The position numbers were made by a program, and so were the translations under genes. A DNA stretch of 64,000 bases, from assembly GCA_030549495.1 (NCBI GenBank), contig JAUIRK010000292.1, positions 1,023,161-1,087,160 of the forward strand, read 5' to 3'. How positions within the stretch are numbered: the stretch's first letter is position 1; every line of letters begins with the position of its first letter. The notes below the pieces were generated by a model. It worked only from the letters and a program-made list of their open reading frames with translations. It was not told the DNA's origin and did not search any database. Of this stretch, positions 61,101 to 64,000 are shown piece by piece. Source of the stretch: Nectonema munidae. Taxonomy: Eukaryota > Nematomorpha > Nectonematoida > Nectonematidae.

Positions 61101-63874
61101 GTCCCTAATAATCAATTTTCATTTTATCTTACATAGCCTCTTTACTTGGTAAAGATGCCAAACCAGAAGATAAATCCAAACCATGTAAATTTTATTTATT
61201 TCTTTTTTCTCAAATATTATTTAAGAAATTGCATGTTTTTCTTTGCATTTTTCATTCAACATTTTTTTAATAAAATTATTTTCTTAATAATCAATTTTCA
61301 TTTATTTTACATAGCCCCATTACTTGGTAAAGATGCCAAACCCGAAGATAAATCCAAACCATGTAAATTTTATTTATTTATTTTTTCTCAAATATTATTT
61401 AAAATATAGCTTAAATTTTTATTGATAAATTAATAAATTCAGAAAATTGCATGTTTTTCTTCATTTTTTTGATTTAAGTCCCTAATAATCAATTTTCATT
61501 TTATTTTACATAGCCCCTTTACTTGGTAAAGATGCCAAACCAGAAGATAAATCCAAACCATGTAAATTTTATTTATTTCTTTTTTCTCAAATATTATTTA
61601 AGAAATTGCATGTTTTTCTTTGCATTTTTCATTCAACATTTTTTTAATAAAATTATTTTCAATCAATTTTAATTTTATTTTACATAGCCCCTTTACTTGG
61701 TAAAGATGTCAAACCAGAAGATAAATCCAAACCATGTAAATTTTATTTATTTCTTTTTTCTCAAATATTATTTAAGATATAGCTTAAATTTTTATTGATA
61801 AATTAATAAATTCAGAAAATTGCATGTTTTTTTTTGCATTTCATTCAACATTTTTTGATTTAAGTCCCTAATAATCAATTTTCATTTTATCTTACATAGC
61901 CTCTTTACTTGGTAAAGATGCCAAACCAGAAGATAAATCCAAACCATGTAAATTTTATTTATTTCTTTTTTCTCAAATATTATTTAAGAAATTGCATGTT
62001 TTTCTTTGCATTTTTCATTCAACATTTTTTTAATAAAATTATTTTCTTAATAATCAATTTTCATTTATTTTACATAGCCCCATTACTTGGTAAAGATGCC
62101 AAACCCGAAGATAAACCCAAACCATGTAAATTTTATTTATTTTTTTTTCTCTAATATTATTTAAGATATAGCTTAAATTTTTATTGATAAATTAATACAT
62201 TCAGAAAATTGCATGTTTTTCTTCATTTTTTTGATTTAAGTCCCTAATAATCAATTTTCATTTTATTTTACATAGCCCCTTTACTTGGTAAAGATGCCAA
62301 ACCAGAAGATAAATCCAAACCATGTAAATTTTATTTATTTCTTTTTTCTCAAATATTATTTAAGAAATTGCATGTTTTTCTTTGCATTTTTCATTCAACA
62401 TTTTTTTAATAAAATTATTTTCTTAATAATCAATTTTCATTTATTTTACATAGCCCCATTACTTGGTAAAGATGCCAAACCCGAAGATAAACCCAAACCA
62501 TGTAAATTTTATTTATTTATTTTTCTCTAATATTATTTAAGATATAGCTTAAATTTTTATTGATAAATTAATACATTCAGAAAATTGCATGTTTTTCTTC
62601 ATTTTTTTGATTTAAGTCCCTAATAATCAATTTTCATTTTTTTTTACATAGCCCCTTTACTTGGTAAAGATGCCAAACCAGAAGATAAATCCAAACCATG
62701 TAAATTTTATTTATTTCTTTTTTCTCTAATATTATTTAAAATATAGCTTAAATTTTTATTGATAAATTAATAAATTCAGAAAATTGCATGTTTTTCTTCA
62801 TTTTTTTGATTTAAGTCCCTAATAATCAATTTTGATTTTATTTTACATAGCCACTTTACTTGGTAAAGATGCCAAACCAGAAGATAAATCCAAACCATGT
62901 AAATTTTATTTATTTCTTTTTTCTCAAATATTATTTAAGAAATTGCATGTTTTTCTTTGCATTTTTCATTCAACATTTTTTTAATAAAATTATTTTCTTA
63001 ATAATCAATTTTCATTTATTTTACATAGCCCCATTACTTTGTAAAGATGCCAAACCCGAAGATAAATCCAAACCATGTAAATTTTATTTATTTATTTTTT
63101 CTCAAATATTATTTAAAATATAGCTTAAATTTTTATTGATAAATTAATAAATTCAGAAAATTGCATGTTTTTCTTCATTTTTATGATTTAAGTCCCTAAT
63201 AATCATTTTTCATTTTATTTTACATAGCCCCTTTACTTGGTAAAGATGCCAAACCAGAAGATAAATCCAAACCATGTAAATTTTATTTATTTCTTTTTTC
63301 TCAAATATTATTTAAGAAATTGCATGTTTTTCTTTGCATTTTTCATTCAACATTTTTTTAATAAAATTATTTACTTAATAATCAATTTCATTTTATTTTA
63401 CATAGCCCCTTTACTTGGTAAAGATGCCAAACAAGAAGATAAATCCAAACCATGTAAATTTTATTTATTTCTTTTTCTCTAATATTATTTAAGATATAGC
63501 TTAAATTTTTATTGATAAATTAATAAATTCAGAAAATTGCATGTTTTTTTTTGCATTTCATTAAATTTTTTTTTGATTTAAGTCCCTAATAATCAATTTT
63601 GATTTTATTTTACATACCCCTTTACTTGGTAAAGATGCCAAACCAGAAGATAAATCTAAACCATGTAAATTTTATTAATTTCTTTTTTCTCTAATATTAT
63701 TTAAGATATAGCTTAAATTTGTATTGATAAATTAATAAATTCAGAAAATTGCATGTTTTTTTGCATTTCATTCAATATTTTTTGATTTAAGTCCCTAATA
63801 ATCAATTTTGATTTTATTTTACATAGCCCCTTTACTTGGTAAAGATGCCAAACCAGAAGATAAATCCAAACCAT
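55136..63874 (+). CDS. Array exons, segment 7 (46 exons of 48 nt, array runs on)
   Basis: Exon starts: 55136, 55344, 55522, 55721, 55899, 56096, 56296, 56474, 56673, 56851, 57060, 57234, 57446, 57620, 57831, 58005, 58197, 58374, 58585 (no acceptor), 58795, 58969, 59181, 59359, 59558, 59737, 59936, 60147, 60359, 60538, 60748, 60927, 61137, 61315, 61514, 61688, 61900, 62078, 62276, 62454, 62652, 62851, 63029, 63228, 63406, 63617 (no acceptor), 63827. Variants: GID for GKD at 57831, KDVK at 60147 and 61688, SPLLCKD at 63029, KQED at 63406. The intron before 58197 is a rearranged hybrid of both classes. Confidence 0.85.
58585..58632 (+). pseudogene. Array exon with both splice sites lost
   Basis: The usual tacatag|cccc reads tacata|cccc, so the acceptor AG is gone, and the donor catgtaaat reads catataaat. 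The exon body is still a full, open 48 nt. It should be skipped, joining 58374 to 58795 in frame. A partner with the same acceptor defect lies 5032 bp to the right. Confidence 0.8.
63617..63664 (+). pseudogene. Array exon with the acceptor lost
   Basis: The acceptor has the same one-base loss (tacata|cccc) as the copy at 58585, but the donor here is intact. The body is a full open 48 nt. Because the neighbouring exons are phase 1 on both sides, skipping it keeps the frame. Confidence 0.8.
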
Positions 63875-64000
63875 GTAAATTTAATTTTTTTCTTTTTCTC
63901 AAATATTATTTAAGATATAGCTTAAATTTTTATTGATAAATTAATAAATTCAGAAAATTGCATGTTTTTTTTTGCATTTCATTCAACATTTTTTTGATTT
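63875..64000 (+). other. Array intron cut by the window edge
   Basis: A normal long-class intron begins after the exon at 63827 and is interrupted by the end of the window before its acceptor. The array therefore continues to the right for an unknown distance. Confidence 0.9.

Larger units (their letters stand above)
3577..63874 (+). other. Host gene locus: unique microexons followed by a giant microexon array (incomplete at both ends)
   Basis: I join eleven non-array exons (3577 to 22987) and the array from 23126 into one plus-strand gene. Every junction is GT-AG. The frame stays open through all of them, with split codons read as ATT, ACT, AGA, GTT, ATT, AGT, GAG, GCG and then TCC at each array junction. 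From 4322 on, every intron is phase 1. The encoded sequence is rich in Lys, Glu, Asp, Ser and Pro with few hydrophobic residues, suggesting a long disordered protein; no catalytic or globular domain is visible. The gene family was not recognised. A muscle- or cytoskeleton-type elastic protein is one guess, from composition only. No start codon, promoter, stop codon or polyadenylation site could be assigned, so both ends probably lie outside the window. The intron at 4323-11185 may hide further exons. Confidence 0.7.
23126..63874 (+). repeat. Giant tandem array of about 213 microexon-intron units
   Basis: One unit is a 48-nt exon followed by an intron of about 125-166 bp. The exon opens CCCCTTTACTTGGTAAAGAT or CCCCATTGCTTGGTAAAGAT and ends AAATCCAAACCAT. 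The acceptor is ttttattttacatag with a branch-like cctaataatc upstream, and the donor is gtaaat. Hand count gives 213 copies from 23126 to 63827; two are truncated (38472, 50174) and two lack the acceptor AG (58585, 63617). Two intron classes exist: a long one containing gatatagcttaaatttttat, and a short one lacking that 40-bp segment. Units are arranged in nested higher-order repeats. The array continues past the window. Confidence 0.95.

Noticed and set aside
23629-63482. Dozens of open frames of 60-149 codons in the array starting MVKMPNQ or MFFFAFF
   Set aside because: They read an exon in a wrong frame, run through a T-rich intron and enter the next exon. They are by-products of the exon-intron periodicity, not genes.
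23126-63874. A CRISPR-like or plain non-coding satellite array
   Set aside because: The regular repeat-spacer look fails because both parts repeat. Constant exon length, phase symmetry, absence of stops and precise AG/GT borders favour a spliced coding array.

Overview
The window looks like nuclear DNA of an AT-rich animal, most likely an invertebrate. The evidence is spliceosomal GT-AG introns with long T-rich acceptors, several hAT-type DNA transposons with 8-bp target duplications, a decayed piggyBac transposon and a tRNA-derived SINE-like sequence. The species cannot be fixed from sequence alone. No bacterial genes, CRISPR arrays, rRNA genes or retroviral elements were recognised.

Layout. 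Bases 1-3576 hold AT-rich DNA with no gene I can support and one probable transposon remnant. From 3577 onward I read one host gene on the plus strand. Its recognisable part starts with a 140-nt exon (3577-3716) and an 88-nt exon (4235-4322), joined in phase 0. It continues with small charged microexons at 11186, 11484, 12048, 12218, 15075, 18111, 21993 and 22154 (27-51 nt). Every one of these is bounded by phase-1 introns, so each can be added or skipped without breaking frame. The large introns between them are loaded with transposons: hAT-like elements at 4553-5721, 6856-7921 and 12664-13284, a terminal-inverted-repeat element at 8055-8792, a relatively GC-rich duplicated element at 16840-18010, and piggyBac at 18593-21011.

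The striking feature starts at 22940 and fills the remaining two thirds of the window. One 48-nt phase-1/phase-1 microexon, encoding the 16-residue repeat SPLLGKDAKPEDKSKP, recurs with its flanking intron about every 172-214 bp and runs off the right edge. By hand I count 213 copies between 23126 and 63874, of which 209 keep both the full exon and an acceptor. If all were spliced together they would encode about 3,300 residues of a lysine-, proline- and acid-rich, probably disordered repeat, broadly like PEVK-type spring sequences; that comparison is by composition only. Introns come in two length classes. The exon-intron units are organised in nested higher-order repeats, including a 33-copy block duplicated 11.70 kb away that carries the same truncated exon. 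Divergent copies sit at the left edge (18111, 22154, a decayed copy at 22754, 22940), which suggests an old exon that was recently amplified and homogenised inside a living gene.
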